Assembly (NCBI RefSeq): GCF_000153485.2
Contig: NC_018721.1
Span: 3,410,001-3,474,000 of the forward strand
Reading direction: 5' to 3'
From: Psychroflexus torquis ATCC 700755
GTDB lineage: Bacteria > Bacteroidota > Bacteroidia > Flavobacteriales > Flavobacteriaceae
Length of the DNA stretch: 64,000 nucleotides
Position 1 is the first letter of the stretch; the number at the start of each line of letters is the position of its first letter. Under the pieces are notes generated by a model, which ran no database searches, was not told where the DNA came from, and saw nothing but the letters and a program-made list of their open reading frames with translations. A program made the position numbers and the translations under genes. Shown here piece by piece: positions 18,071 through 27,969 of the stretch.

Positions 18071-18336
18071 GACTATAAAATATATCGAGCAAATATAAGC
18101 ATTAGAATGAATTCGATGGTTTTCATTGCAAAATCTAAGAGAATTTCTATGTGCCTAATTCTTTTTTAGAGAAACGTCCTGTTCTGCGATTATTAAAACT
18201 TTTGCTATAGAAATTCTTTAAGGCAAACAAAGCTGTGAAAATAGTTTAAAATTTAATTTTTCTAAGTTGTCTAATTTTCTTTGAAACGGAAATCCTATCC
18301 AAAATCTATTATATTTACCTCAAATTCTTTAAAACT

Positions 18337-18822
18337 ATGAAACATTTGCTTAACGCTAGAGTAGATGATACTCACGATTTTGAATTTACGCAAGATCAGA
18401 TTCAAGATCTAGATGTTCAAAAAACTTCGGGAGGGGCATATCATTTATTGGTGAATCATAAATCGGTAACTTCTAAAATCGTAGAATCTGATTTTCTAAA
18501 TAGAACCTACACGGTTAAGATCAACTCCAATCTTTATAAAGTTGAAATATCCAACGAATTGGATATTCTTATTAAGGATATGGGACTTTCTTTATCCGCT
18601 TTAAAAGTCATAAACGATGTAAAAGCACCTATGCCAGGAATGATTCTAGACATTATGGTGTCAGAAGGGCAAGAGGTTAAAGAAGGTGATAATCTTTTAG
18701 TTTTGGAAGCTATGAAAATGGAAAATACCATTTTAGCCCCACGAGATGCAGTGATAAAATCCATAAGTATCGCTAAAGGAAAGACCGTTACTAAAAACGA
18801 AGTTTTAATCGAAATGGAATAA
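18337..18822 (+). CDS. Biotin carboxyl carrier protein of acyl-CoA carboxylase
   Basis: A 161-residue carrier with a C-terminal biotinyl/lipoyl domain (about 92-161). The biotinylated lysine is Lys127 in EAMKMEN, and the KAPMPGMIL turn is typical. The N-terminal 90 residues are a linker/docking part as in carboxylases of the pyruvate/propionyl-CoA type. It is the first gene of a three-gene operon with the carboxylase 12 bp downstream. A weak promoter match (TATATTTA, 18310-18317) lies 20 bp before the start. Confidence 0.92.
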   Translation: MKHLLNARVDDTHDFEFTQDQIQDLDVQKTSGGAYHLLVNHKSVTSKIVESDFLNRTYTVKINSNLYKVEISNELDILIKDMGLSLSALKVINDVKAPMPGMILDIMVSEGQEVKEGDNLLVLEAMKMENTILAPRDAVIKSISIAKGKTVTKNEVLIEME

Positions 18823-18834
18823 AAATACGCAGTA

Positions 18835-20298
18835 ATGAAAAAAATATTAGTCGCTAATAGAGGAGAGATTGCTTTACGTGTAATGAAAACCATTAAACAA
18901 ATGGGAATAAAAAGTGTTGCTATCTTTTCTGAAGCCGATAGAAATGCACCTCATGTGAGATTTGCAGATGAGGCGTTTTGTGTGGGGCCAGCTCCTTCCA
19001 ATCAATCCTATTTATTGGGAGATAAAATTATAGAAATTGCCAAGTCACTCTCTGTGGACGGGATACATCCGGGCTACGGGTTCTTAAGTGAAAATGCAGA
19101 TTTTGCAGAAAAAGTAGAACAAAATGAAATCGCTTTTATAGGACCAAAATCTCATGCTATTAGAATTATGGGGGATAAGCTTTCAGCGAAGGAAACGGTT
19201 AAAAATTATGATATTCCTATGGTTCCTGGAATAGATGAAGCCGTTACGAATACCGCTAAAGCTATAGAAATCGCTAATGAAATAGGGTATCCCATTCTCA
19301 TAAAAGCTTCTGCAGGTGGAGGAGGGAAAGGAATGCGCGTGGTAGAAGAAGAGGCAAAACTCGAAGAACAGATGAAAAGAGCTATCAGTGAAGCTGAGTC
19401 TGCTTTTGGAAATGGTGCTGTTTTTATTGAAAAATACGTAAGTTCTCCTAGACACATAGAAATTCAAATCCTGGCAGATACCCATGGTAATGTTCTGCAT
19501 TTATTTGAAAGAGAATGTTCTGTTCAACGAAGACATCAAAAAGTGGTAGAAGAAGCACCTTCTACTATTCTGACTCCTCAATTGAGAGAGAAAATGGGAC
19601 AAGCGGCTATTGACGTTGCGAAGTCTTGTGATTATGTGGGTGCTGGAACTGTTGAGTTTCTTATGGATGAGAAGAAAAACTTCTACTTTTTAGAAATGAA
19701 TACGCGTTTGCAAGTGGAACATCCAGTAACAGAATTAATTTCTGGAATTGATCTCGTAGAGCAACAAATAAGAATTGCTAGGGGCGAAGTTTTGGGCTTT
19801 TCTCAAAAAGACTTGAAAATTACAGGCCATGCTTTAGAACTCCGTGTTTATGCGGAGGATCCAACAGATGATTTCTTACCAAGTGTAGGGACACTAGAAC
19901 GTTATAGAAAACCATCAGGACCTGGGATACGAGTGGACGATGGTTTTGAAGAAGGAATGGAAATCCCTATTTATTACGATCCTATGTTGTCAAAATTAGT
20001 CACTTATGGGAAAGATAGAGAAGAAGCTTTACAGCTTATGCTTGAGGCTATAAATCTTTATGAAGTAAGAGGAGTAGCAACGACTTTACCCTTTGGAAAA
20101 TTTGTTTTTAACCATGAAGCTTTCCGTTCTGGTGATTTTGATACTCATTTCGTTAAAAATTATTATACTCCAAAAGTGCTTGAAGAAGAGGTGAAAGAAG
20201 AAGCCTATTTAGCTGCTTTAATGGCTATGAAACAGTACCAAGCTGATCAAAAAAAACTAAGATTACCAGAAGTTCCATCAGAAATTAAAAACCAATGA
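18835..20298 (+). CDS. accC: Biotin carboxylase subunit of acyl-CoA carboxylase
   Basis: A 487-residue ATP-grasp enzyme of normal length. It shows the N-terminal [15 protein letters not shown] segment, the [14 protein letters not shown] motif, the glycine-rich ATP loop [14 protein letters not shown] and the [14 protein letters not shown] metal/active-site block. It carboxylates biotin on the carrier protein using bicarbonate and ATP. It is preceded by the carrier gene and overlaps the carboxyltransferase gene by 4 bp (ATGA), so the three are co-translated. With one carboxyltransferase beta chain the complex is more likely a propionyl/acyl-CoA carboxylase than the classical four-subunit acetyl-CoA carboxylase. 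Confidence 0.94.
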   Translation: MKKILVANRGEIALRVMKTIKQMGIKSVAIFSEADRNAPHVRFADEAFCVGPAPSNQSYLLGDKIIEIAKSLSVDGIHPGYGFLSENADFAEKVEQNEIAFIGPKSHAIRIMGDKLSAKETVKNYDIPMVPGIDEAVTNTAKAIEIANEIGYPILIKASAGGGGKGMRVVEEEAKLEEQMKRAISEAESAFGNGAVFIEKYVSSPRHIEIQILADTHGNVLHLFERECSVQRRHQKVVEEAPSTILTPQLREKMGQAAIDVAKSCDYVGAGTVEFLMDEKKNFYFLEMNTRLQVEHPVTELISGIDLVEQQIRIARGEVLGFSQKDLKITGHALELRVYAEDPTDDFLPSVGTLERYRKPSGPGIRVDDGFEEGMEIPIYYDPMLSKLVTYGKDREEALQLMLEAINLYEVRGVATTLPFGKFVFNHEAFRSGDFDTHFVKNYYTPKVLEEEVKEEAYLAALMAMKQYQADQKKLRLPEVPSEIKNQ

Positions 20299-21836
20299 GT
20301 AAAAACATAAAAATACTTCAAGATAAACTCGAAAAAGCCAAGCTTGGTGGAGGTTTAAAGCGAATAGAAAAACAACATGCCAAAAAGAAATTAACTGCTC
20401 GAGAGCGGGTCGATTATCTTTTGGACGAAGGTTCTTTTGAAGAAATTGGCGCTCTAGTGACCCATAGGACGACCGATTTTGATATGCAAAAGCAAATCTA
20501 TTATGGAGATGGAGTAGTCACGGGTTATGGAACTGTAAATGGCAAACTCGTGTATGTTTATGCACAAGATTTTACTGTCTTTGGTGGAGCATTATCAGAA
20601 ACTCATGCTGAGAAAATCTGTAAGTTAATGGACCATGCCCTTAAAGTTGGAGCGCCCATTATAGGTTTAAATGATTCAGGAGGCGCTAGAATTCAAGAGG
20701 GGGTGAGATCTCTCGGTGGATATGCCGATATTTTTTATAGAAATGTTCAGGCATCTGGCGTTATTCCTCAGATTTCTGCCATAATGGGACCTTGTGCCGG
20801 GGGTGCTGTCTATTCTCCCGCTATTACCGATTTTACGTTTATGGTAGAAAATACAAGCTATATGTTTGTAACAGGGCCAAATGTTGTAAAAACAGTGACC
20901 AATGAAGAAGTTACTTCCGAAGAACTTGGAGGGGCTAGCACGCATTCTACTAAATCTGGAGTGACTCATTTTACATCTGTTAATGATGTTGAATGTTTGG
21001 AACACATCAAAAAATTGTTGAGTTATATTCCACAAAATAATACGGAAACTGCTGAAAAATTAAAAGTTTCTCTTGATGATGAGACTCGTAAAGAATTAGA
21101 TAGTTTAATTCCTGACAGTCCCAATAAACCTTATGATATGCATGATGTCATTAAAGGGATTATCGATACAGACTCATTTTTTGAAGTACATAAAAATTAC
21201 GCAGAAAATATTTTAGTTGGGTTTTCGAGACTGGGTGGAAGAAGTGTAGGTATTGTGGCTAATCAGCCAATGAGTTTAGCGGGGGTTTTAGATGTAGATG
21301 CCTCTAAAAAAGCAGCGAGGTTTGTTAGGTTTTGTGATGCCTTCAACATCCCTCTATTAGTTCTCGTAGATGTACCAGGCTTTTTACCAGGAACCGATCA
21401 GGAATGGAATGGTATTATACTTCATGGGGCCAAGTTGCTCTATGCCTTAAGTGAAGCTACAGTTCCAAGAGTCACCGTTATTACTAGGAAAGCTTACGGC
21501 GGTGCTTATGATGTGATGAACTCTAAGCATATTGGAGCCGACCTTAATTTTGCTTGGCCAACTGCAGAAATTGCGGTGATGGGGGCAAAAGGGGCTAGTG
21601 AAATTATTTTCAGAAAAGAAATACAAGATGCTGAAGATCCAGAATTGAAATTGTCTGAAAAGGAAGCTGAATATGCAGAAACCTTTGCAAATCCGTTTAA
21701 GGCTGCTCAGCGCGGATTTATAGATGAGGTGATTATGCCAAAAGAGACCCGTAGGAAGTTGTTGAAAGCTTTTGCAATGCTAGAAAATAAAAGCGTGCAA
21801 AGACCCAAACGGAAACATGGGAATATTCCTTTGTAA
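20295..21836 (+). CDS. Acyl-CoA carboxylase beta subunit (carboxyltransferase)
   Basis: A 513-residue crotonase-fold carboxyltransferase with both N and C halves in one chain. It has the oxyanion-forming motifs [20 protein letters not shown] and [14 protein letters not shown] in the first half, and [14 protein letters not shown] plus [14 protein letters not shown] in the second. It transfers CO2 from biotin to propionyl-CoA or a related acyl-CoA. It overlaps accC by 4 bp. A terminator follows 40 bp after the stop. Confidence 0.94.
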   Translation: MSKNIKILQDKLEKAKLGGGLKRIEKQHAKKKLTARERVDYLLDEGSFEEIGALVTHRTTDFDMQKQIYYGDGVVTGYGTVNGKLVYVYAQDFTVFGGALSETHAEKICKLMDHALKVGAPIIGLNDSGGARIQEGVRSLGGYADIFYRNVQASGVIPQISAIMGPCAGGAVYSPAITDFTFMVENTSYMFVTGPNVVKTVTNEEVTSEELGGASTHSTKSGVTHFTSVNDVECLEHIKKLLSYIPQNNTETAEKLKVSLDDETRKELDSLIPDSPNKPYDMHDVIKGIIDTDSFFEVHKNYAENILVGFSRLGGRSVGIVANQPMSLAGVLDVDASKKAARFVRFCDAFNIPLLVLVDVPGFLPGTDQEWNGIILHGAKLLYALSEATVPRVTVITRKAYGGAYDVMNSKHIGADLNFAWPTAEIAVMGAKGASEIIFRKEIQDAEDPELKLSEKEAEYAETFANPFKAAQRGFIDEVIMPKETRRKLLKAFAMLENKSVQRPKRKHGNIPL

Positions 21837-21875
21837 AGAAAGGAAGCATTTTTAAAACCTAGTGTTATCAGAAAT

Positions 21876-21915
21876 AAACCCCTGTCTCTCAAAATTTCGA
21901 GCTGGGGTTTTTTTA
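21876..21915 (+). terminator. Rho-independent terminator of the acyl-CoA carboxylase operon
   Basis: AAACCCC at 21876-21882 pairs with GGGGTTT at 21904-21910 around an inner CTC/GAG stem, followed by a run of T. It lies 40 bp past the carboxyltransferase stop. Confidence 0.75.
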
Positions 21916-22044
21916 TGTAATGGACATCGATGTTTTAATAGTCTGAAATACACATGTCTGCTAACCGAATTCAGTCAAGTGTTGAATGACAACTTAAGCT
22001 TCTAGGAGGTAGATTCTTGCGTCAGTTTTTAAAACAAACTTACT

Positions 22045-23823
22045 TTACATCTGATTTGGTACCTCGATTCCAAGAACCTTAAAACTTTTCTTGATGACCT
22101 CTCCTACCAATCGAGATAGCTCTACTCTAAATTCAATTTGGTGTTCCTCGTCCGCTCCAAGAATAGATACATTCTGATAAAAAGAATTAAATTCTTTAAC
22201 GAGATCATACACGTAATTTGCGATAAGCGCAGGACTATACTGTTCTGCAGCTTGTTGAATGAGCTCAGGAAACTGGTTTAAAATTTTAATTAAGGATTTC
22301 TCTTTGCTATTGAATTCGTAACTAGAAAGATTCAAGTCTTTCGATTCTTTTTTTCCCTTTCTTAAGATCGATTGAATTCTGGCGTAAGTGTACTGTATAA
22401 AAGGCCCTGTATTCCCTTGAAAGTCTACAGACTCCTTAGGGTCAAATAAGATTCTCTTTTTAGGATCTACTTTAAGGATATAATACTTTAGAGCCCCTAA
22501 ACCAATCATTTTATACAACCTGTTTTTTTCATCATCGTCGTAGCCTTCAAGTTTTCCTAACTCCTGAGAAATAGATCTGGCAGTTGAGGTCATCTCTTCG
22601 ATCAAGTCATCTGCATCCACCACCTTACCTTCACGGCTTTTCATTTTTCCGCTGGGTAGATCGACCATCCCATAACTTAAGTGATAAAGGTGTTCTGCCC
22701 ATTCGAAACCAAGTTTCTTTAAAATCAGAAAGAGTACTTTGAAATGATAATCTTGTTCATTCCCTACCGTATATATCATTTCATCGATATCGTAATCGGT
22801 CACACGTTGTATTGCCGTACCAATATCCTGAGTCATATAAACGGAGGTACCATCAGATCGAAGAACTATTTTTTCATCTAAGCCTTCATTCGATAGATCA
22901 ATCCATACACTGCCATCGTCTTTAGTAAAGAAAACACCAGTTTCTAAGCCAGTTTTTATATGGTCTTTACCTAAAATATAAGTATCGCTTTCATAATAAT
23001 TTTTATCAAAATTGACCCCTAGGTTAGTATAGGTAGTTTCGAACCCTTCATACACCCATTTATTCATGGTTTTCCAAAGTTTTACAACTTCAAGATCTCC
23101 CGCTTCCCATTTTTGAAGCATATTTTGGGCTTCGAGTAAAATAGGAGCTTGTTTTTTAGCTTCTTCTTCTGTTTTTCCTTCTTTTAGTAAATTTTCAATT
23201 TCCGATTTATAGGCCTTATCAAATTTAACATAATATTTTCCTACCAAGTGATCACCTTTGAGGCCAGAAGATTCTGGAGTCTCCTCCTCACCGAATTTTT
23301 GCCATGCCAGCATACTTTTACAGATGTGGATACCGCGATCGTTGATAATTTGTGTTTTGTAGACGTGTTTACCAGCAGCTTTTTGAATTTCAGCGACTGA
23401 AAACCCTAGTAAGTTATTTCGGATATGTCCAAGATGTAATGGTTTATTGGTGTTCGGTGAAGAATATTCAACCATTACCTTCTGACTAGTAGGGGTGGCT
23501 TTTCTAAATCCAAAATTTTCATCCTGACTCATTGAAACCACAAGATCTTTAAAGTAAGATTCAGTTAATGATAAATTTAAAAACCCTTTAACAACATTAA
23601 ATTCGGATACCAAACTAGAGTGCTTTGATAGATACTCTCCAATTTGTTCACCGAGTTGAACAGGATTGGTTTTAATATGCCTTAATAAAGGAAAGACAAC
23701 TAAGGTCAAATCACCTTTGAATTCCTTTCTAGTGAGTTGAAATTCAAAAGATTGGACATCGATGTCGTGGTTGTCTTGGATATATTTGGTAACGTATTTA
23801 GAAAGTTGCGCTTCTAGAGTCAT
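22045..23823 (-). CDS. argS: Arginyl-tRNA synthetase
   Basis: A 592-residue class I synthetase. It shows an N-terminal Add-1 domain (residues 1-85), the HIGH-type signature in SSPNTNKPLHLGHIRN (His-Leu-Gly-His), a KMSKS-like loop GKMKSREG near 395 and a C-terminal helical anticodon-binding (DALR) domain with QYTYARIQSILRK. It charges tRNA-Arg. It is convergent with the carboxylase operon and probably monocistronic. Confidence 0.96.
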   Translation of the reverse strand: MTLEAQLSKYVTKYIQDNHDIDVQSFEFQLTRKEFKGDLTLVVFPLLRHIKTNPVQLGEQIGEYLSKHSSLVSEFNVVKGFLNLSLTESYFKDLVVSMSQDENFGFRKATPTSQKVMVEYSSPNTNKPLHLGHIRNNLLGFSVAEIQKAAGKHVYKTQIINDRGIHICKSMLAWQKFGEEETPESSGLKGDHLVGKYYVKFDKAYKSEIENLLKEGKTEEEAKKQAPILLEAQNMLQKWEAGDLEVVKLWKTMNKWVYEGFETTYTNLGVNFDKNYYESDTYILGKDHIKTGLETGVFFTKDDGSVWIDLSNEGLDEKIVLRSDGTSVYMTQDIGTAIQRVTDYDIDEMIYTVGNEQDYHFKVLFLILKKLGFEWAEHLYHLSYGMVDLPSGKMKSREGKVVDADDLIEEMTSTARSISQELGKLEGYDDDEKNRLYKMIGLGALKYYILKVDPKKRILFDPKESVDFQGNTGPFIQYTYARIQSILRKGKKESKDLNLSSYEFNSKEKSLIKILNQFPELIQQAAEQYSPALIANYVYDLVKEFNSFYQNVSILGADEEHQIEFRVELSRLVGEVIKKSFKVLGIEVPNQM

Positions 23824-23912
23824 GAATAAGGTGTTTCAGTTACAAATATAATCTAAAAATTAGAGGTCATTTCAACATGTGAGCATGGAATTCAGTATAT
23901 TTAAAAATAAAA

Positions 23913-24338
23913 ATGCTTTTAAATGTTTCCTACAACAGACCTAAGATTAAACAGCAAATCGATACAGAAGTAGGCCAGCCTTTTACCCTTTTAGATAGAT
24001 TAAAAATGAATGGGATAGGATCTGGTAAACTTCACATTCACTCCACTAGTATACAGATCCATAACTTGCTTGTCTTAGATAATAATATGAATATTTGTGG
24101 AGTGGAAATGAGGCCTAAAGGAATTATTGTCACCTTCAGATCATTGCTTGAAACTTATGCTCTGGTGATTCCATATTATAAATTGAAACTATACAAAGGA
24201 CAATCCAAAGTGTATTCTATTTATAAGGACAATTATTTTGTTAAGGTAGAAGCTAAAGAAAAGCGTAATCATGAATTTTTAAAGAAGATCCTTAAATACA
24301 AGGCTGATAATTTTTCGAGTGATTTTGAAAACTATTAA
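23913..24338 (+). CDS. Conserved hypothetical protein, 141 residues
   Basis: I do not recognise a named family. The protein is soluble, basic and rich in beta-prone segments (IVTFRSLLETYALVIPYYKLKLYKGQ in parts), with no signal peptide or membrane helix. The middle (SLLETYALVIPYYKLKLY) suggests a PH-like or small barrel fold, which is only a guess. It is followed 3 bp later by the SDR/DUF2867 gene and is probably in one transcript with it. Confidence 0.65.
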   Translation: MLLNVSYNRPKIKQQIDTEVGQPFTLLDRLKMNGIGSGKLHIHSTSIQIHNLLVLDNNMNICGVEMRPKGIIVTFRSLLETYALVIPYYKLKLYKGQSKVYSIYKDNYFVKVEAKEKRNHEFLKKILKYKADNFSSDFENY

Positions 24339-24341
24339 TAT

Positions 24342-25769
24342 ATGAAAATACTTCTCACAGGTGCTAATGGCTATATAGGGATGAGGGTTTTGCCTTTATT
24401 GCTTGAGCAAGGTCACCAAGTGGTCTGTGCTGTAAGAAGTGCCGACCGGCTCTCCGTTGATAAAGAAACCAAAGAAAGGATTGACATCATAGAGATGGAT
24501 TTACTAGATGAGGTAAAACCTAATCTTATTCCAAAAGATATTGATGTGGCCTATTATCTCGTGCATTCTATGTCCAGTTCAACATCAGACTTTTCTGATA
24601 AAGAACAAATCACCGCTAATCATTTTAACACCTACATGAAAGACACCCAAGTCAAGCAGGTGATCTTTTTAAGTGGAATTGTGAATGAAGATAACCTTTC
24701 AAAACATCTAGAATCCCGTAAAAATGTAGAAAGTATTCTTTATAAAGGGAATTATCATCTTACAGTAATAAGAGCTGGAATTATAGTGGGATCGGGAAGT
24801 GCTTCTTTTGAAATTATAAGAGACTTATGTGAGAAGTTGCCTTTGATGATTACCCCAAAATGGGTGAATACAAGATGCCAACCAATTGGGATAAGGGATG
24901 TTTTAAAGTTTCTGACGGGTGTGTTAGGAAAGGAAGAAACTTATGATGCTTCTTTTGACATCGGTGGACCGGATGTCTTAACGTATAAGAATATGATGAA
25001 AAATTACGCTAAGGTGAGAGGTCTGAGTCTCACCATCGTTAATGTTCCCATTATGACCCCAAAGCTCTCTTCTTATTGGTTATATTTTGTCACGTCAACA
25101 TCTTATAAACTAGCTTCTAATCTTGTCGATAGTATGCGGATAAATGTGATTGCAAAAGACAAAAGGTTGCAAGATATTTTAGGCATAAAACCTCACACTT
25201 ATGAAGAAGCCATAGAAATGGCTTTTATAAAAATTGAACAGAATCAAGTCATATCTAGCTGGAAAGATTCTAAAGTAAGTAGTAGATATTCTCAAAAGGA
25301 TTTGAACAAATATATAAAAGTTCCTAAATTTGGTTGTTTACACGATCATCAACAAATGAAAGCAGATGATCCTAAAGAAGCCCTAGAAAAAATTTGGGCC
25401 ATCGGCGGTAAAAATGGATGGTATTATGCGAACACACTTTGGAAAATTCGCGGTTATTTTGACAAACTATCAGGTGGAGTAGGACTCCGTCGTGGAAGAA
25501 CAAATCCAGATAAAATTAATTCTGGAGATTCTCTGGATTTTTGGAGAGTATTGATGGCGGATAAAGAAGAGCGCCGACTTTTGCTTTTTGCAGAAATGAG
25601 GGTTCCTGGGGAAGCTTGGTTAGAATTTTATATAGACGATGAAAATGTAGTCCACCAAAATGCTACGTTTAGACCTAAAGGACTCATTGGAAGACTGTAT
25701 TGGTATTCTATGCTTCCCTTCCATTTCTTTATCTTTAACGGTATGTTGACTAAAATTTGCAAGACCTAA
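24342..25769 (+). CDS. SDR-type NAD(P)-binding protein with C-terminal DUF2867
   Basis: A 475-residue protein. The N-terminal Rossmann domain (1-290) begins with the nucleotide loop TGANGYIGMRV. It has the atypical-SDR pattern of NAD(P)H-binding/NmrA-like proteins (LSGIV, YHLTVIRAGIIVGSGS). The C-terminal part (about 330-475: WKIRGYFDKLSGGVGLRRGR, LWRVLMADKEERRLLLFAEM-like, YWYSMLPFHFFIF) fits DUF2867. Similar fusions occur across Bacteroidota without a proven substrate. Its stop is 3 bp from the convergent lipoprotein gene. Confidence 0.85.
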   Translation: MKILLTGANGYIGMRVLPLLLEQGHQVVCAVRSADRLSVDKETKERIDIIEMDLLDEVKPNLIPKDIDVAYYLVHSMSSSTSDFSDKEQITANHFNTYMKDTQVKQVIFLSGIVNEDNLSKHLESRKNVESILYKGNYHLTVIRAGIIVGSGSASFEIIRDLCEKLPLMITPKWVNTRCQPIGIRDVLKFLTGVLGKEETYDASFDIGGPDVLTYKNMMKNYAKVRGLSLTIVNVPIMTPKLSSYWLYFVTSTSYKLASNLVDSMRINVIAKDKRLQDILGIKPHTYEEAIEMAFIKIEQNQVISSWKDSKVSSRYSQKDLNKYIKVPKFGCLHDHQQMKADDPKEALEKIWAIGGKNGWYYANTLWKIRGYFDKLSGGVGLRRGRTNPDKINSGDSLDFWRVLMADKEERRLLLFAEMRVPGEAWLEFYIDDENVVHQNATFRPKGLIGRLYWYSMLPFHFFIFNGMLTKICKT

Positions 25770-25772
25770 GAC

Positions 25773-26723
25773 TTATCTAAATTCTAAGATTTCATCATTT
25801 GTTCCAAAAGTGAAAACCCCAAAGCCTTGTGAGTCTAAACGTATCGTTCTTTGGGTAGTTGCATTTTCTAATGTAATATTATTAAAGACGACAGTGATAT
25901 TGAATCGCCTTGAAACGCTATTTTCTCTAAAAATATCTATAACCAAACTTTCAAAAACTGTTTCGTCTAAATAATTTGGAATACCGTTATCATTGGTGTC
26001 ATCGTTAAGTGGATTCAAAACAGGTCTTGATGTAGTGCCTTCTTCAAAAGCATTCAAATCTTCATATCTAGTAATCACTCCATCGCCGTCATCATCGGAG
26101 TCTAGGTAATCTGGAATACCATCGCCATCAGTATCTAGATCGATTCCAAAATCTATATCTATTTCAATTTCCACGTTAGTGAGTACATTATCATTATCGT
26201 CATCTATATCCAAGAAGTTGGGAAGCCCATCACCGTCTGTATCATAATTGAAGATATCGTTATCTGGACCTTGTTCATCTATATCATCTATCCCGTCACC
26301 ATCGGTATCTACTCCTGAATCTGATGTTCTTGTAATGGTAAATTCCACATTCCCCCCCGTAGTACTTGTGAATTCTTCAATAACCGTAGGTTCACTAGGA
26401 GGAATCTCTTGACAGAAATAAATGTTACTTTCAACGCTGCCATTTAATCGTCTATAGTTAACGCGATTAGAATTATTGATAGTGACTGAGAAAGTTTCAG
26501 GACTTATAATATTTTCAACATTTTCTAAAATGTTTTGATCAAAAATCAGGGAAATAGCTTCATTGGATTCAGTAACGATATGCAAGACTTTTCTATCGCC
26601 TGCAAATTCACATAAATTGAGTGCTGAGTTTTGATCAAAATTGAAATCGCTGACGATGATATCTCCATCATCACAAGAGAAAAGTAATAAACTTAGTATA
26701 GATAATAAAAATAGTCGTTGCAT
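25773..26723 (-). CDS. Lipoprotein with thrombospondin type 3 calcium-binding repeats
   Basis: A 316-residue outer-envelope lipoprotein. The signal peptide ends in the lipobox LLFSC (Cys17). A beta-rich N-terminal domain (20-130) is followed by a run of Asp-rich repeats (about 135-255: DTDGDGIDDID, NYDTDGDGLPNFLDIDDDND, DTDGDGIPDYLDSDDDGDG), the thrombospondin type 3 pattern that coordinates calcium. The final domain is beta-rich. It may be an adhesin or surface structural protein. It is divergent from the cysteine desulfurase gene. Confidence 0.85.
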   Translation of the reverse strand: MQRLFLLSILSLLLFSCDDGDIIVSDFNFDQNSALNLCEFAGDRKVLHIVTESNEAISLIFDQNILENVENIISPETFSVTINNSNRVNYRRLNGSVESNIYFCQEIPPSEPTVIEEFTSTTGGNVEFTITRTSDSGVDTDGDGIDDIDEQGPDNDIFNYDTDGDGLPNFLDIDDDNDNVLTNVEIEIDIDFGIDLDTDGDGIPDYLDSDDDGDGVITRYEDLNAFEEGTTSRPVLNPLNDDTNDNGIPNYLDETVFESLVIDIFRENSVSRRFNITVVFNNITLENATTQRTIRLDSQGFGVFTFGTNDEILEFR

Positions 26724-26753
26724 AGTCTTAAAATGAATTCAAATATAAAACAC

Positions 26754-26787
26754 TTGAGCGATTCCATATATATTTGATTTACTTTTG
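26754..26787 (+). promoter_or_regulatory. Bacteroidota sigma-A promoter of the cysteine desulfurase gene
   Basis: TACTTTTG at 26780-26787 matches the -7 consensus TAnnTTTG of this phylum. A TTG at 26754-26756 with a 23-bp spacer could be the -33 element. The start codon lies 21 bp downstream. Confidence 0.55.
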
Positions 26788-26808
26788 TGATATAATAAAG
26801 GGAATAGA

Positions 26809-27969
26809 ATGGATACAGTTTATTTGGATAACGCCGCAACGACTCAACTAGATATAGAGGTGATTTCTGCCATGCATGAAAGCATGCAAACCAACTTTGG
26901 AAATCCTTCGTCGACGCATGCTTTTGGAAGAAAGGCAAAAGCAGCTTTAGAAAACGCTAGAAAATCAATTTCTGCCTTACTTCATGTCCCTTCCTCTAGC
27001 ATTGTGTTTACATCTGGAGGAACTGAAGCGGATAATACAGCTATCAATTGTGCCGTTAGAGATCTAGGAGTTACCCGTATTATTTCTTCCAAAATTGAAC
27101 ACCATGCTGTTTTAAATTGTGTGGAATTTTTAGATCTTGAGAACAGAATAAAATTGGATTTTGTAAATCTTGATGAACATGGTTCTGTAGACCTTTCCCA
27201 CTTGGAAACTTTATTAAAATCAGATACAGACTCAAAAACCTTAGTGTCCTTAATGCATATCAACAATGAGATTGGAAATATATTAGATCTCAAAGCCGTT
27301 GGGGAATTATGCCATACCTATGCGGCGTATTTCCATAGTGATACAGTACAATCTGTTGGTCACTATGAAATGAATTTATCGCAACTTCCTGTTGATTTTA
27401 TTGCGGTAAGTGCTCACAAATTTCACGGTCCTAAAGGAGCTGGATTTATGTATGTAAGAAACAGAGCTCAACTTAAGCCATTGATACACGGAGGTTCTCA
27501 AGAGCGAGAATTAAGAGCAGGAACCGAAAGTATCCATAACATCGTTGGTTTACAGAAAGCTATGGAGCTTGCTTATGCCAATCTTGAGAAAGAAGCAACT
27601 TATATAAAATCTTTAAAAAGTTATTTTATATCAAGCTTGAAGGAAGCAATTTCTGGTATACGATTTAATGGACATTCTGGCGATTTGGATAAAAGCACCT
27701 ACACTTTAGTAAATGTGAGTATTCCGCTCTCACAGGCGGAATCTGATATGATGCTGTTTCAATTAGACCTTAAAGGTATTGCCTGTTCCAAAGGAAGTGC
27801 ATGTCAAAGCGGAGCTCAACTTGGCTCTTTCGTTTTAAATGAGGTGTACGGTAAGAATTTAGACTACCCTGGATTAAGGTTTTCTTTTTCTAAATACACG
27901 ACCAAAGAAGAATTGGACTACGTGGTCTCAACTTTAAAAAGCTTATCAACTTCAAAAGCTAGCGGATAG
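26809..27969 (+). CDS. Cysteine desulfurase (IscS/NifS-like)
   Basis: A 386-residue PLP enzyme of fold type I. It opens with YLDNAATTQLD. The PLP lysine is Lys204 in SAHKFHGPKG, His99-His100 sit in the SKIEHHAV segment, and the persulfide-carrying cysteine is Cys332 in KGSACQSGA. It takes sulfur from cysteine for Fe-S cluster or thionucleoside synthesis. The Cys loop is of the longer IscS-like type. No isc or suf genes are adjacent. Its 3' end overlaps the convergent TonB receptor gene by 18 bp. Confidence 0.93.
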   Translation: MDTVYLDNAATTQLDIEVISAMHESMQTNFGNPSSTHAFGRKAKAALENARKSISALLHVPSSSIVFTSGGTEADNTAINCAVRDLGVTRIISSKIEHHAVLNCVEFLDLENRIKLDFVNLDEHGSVDLSHLETLLKSDTDSKTLVSLMHINNEIGNILDLKAVGELCHTYAAYFHSDTVQSVGHYEMNLSQLPVDFIAVSAHKFHGPKGAGFMYVRNRAQLKPLIHGGSQERELRAGTESIHNIVGLQKAMELAYANLEKEATYIKSLKSYFISSLKEAISGIRFNGHSGDLDKSTYTLVNVSIPLSQAESDMMLFQLDLKGIACSKGSACQSGAQLGSFVLNEVYGKNLDYPGLRFSFSKYTTKEELDYVVSTLKSLSTSKASG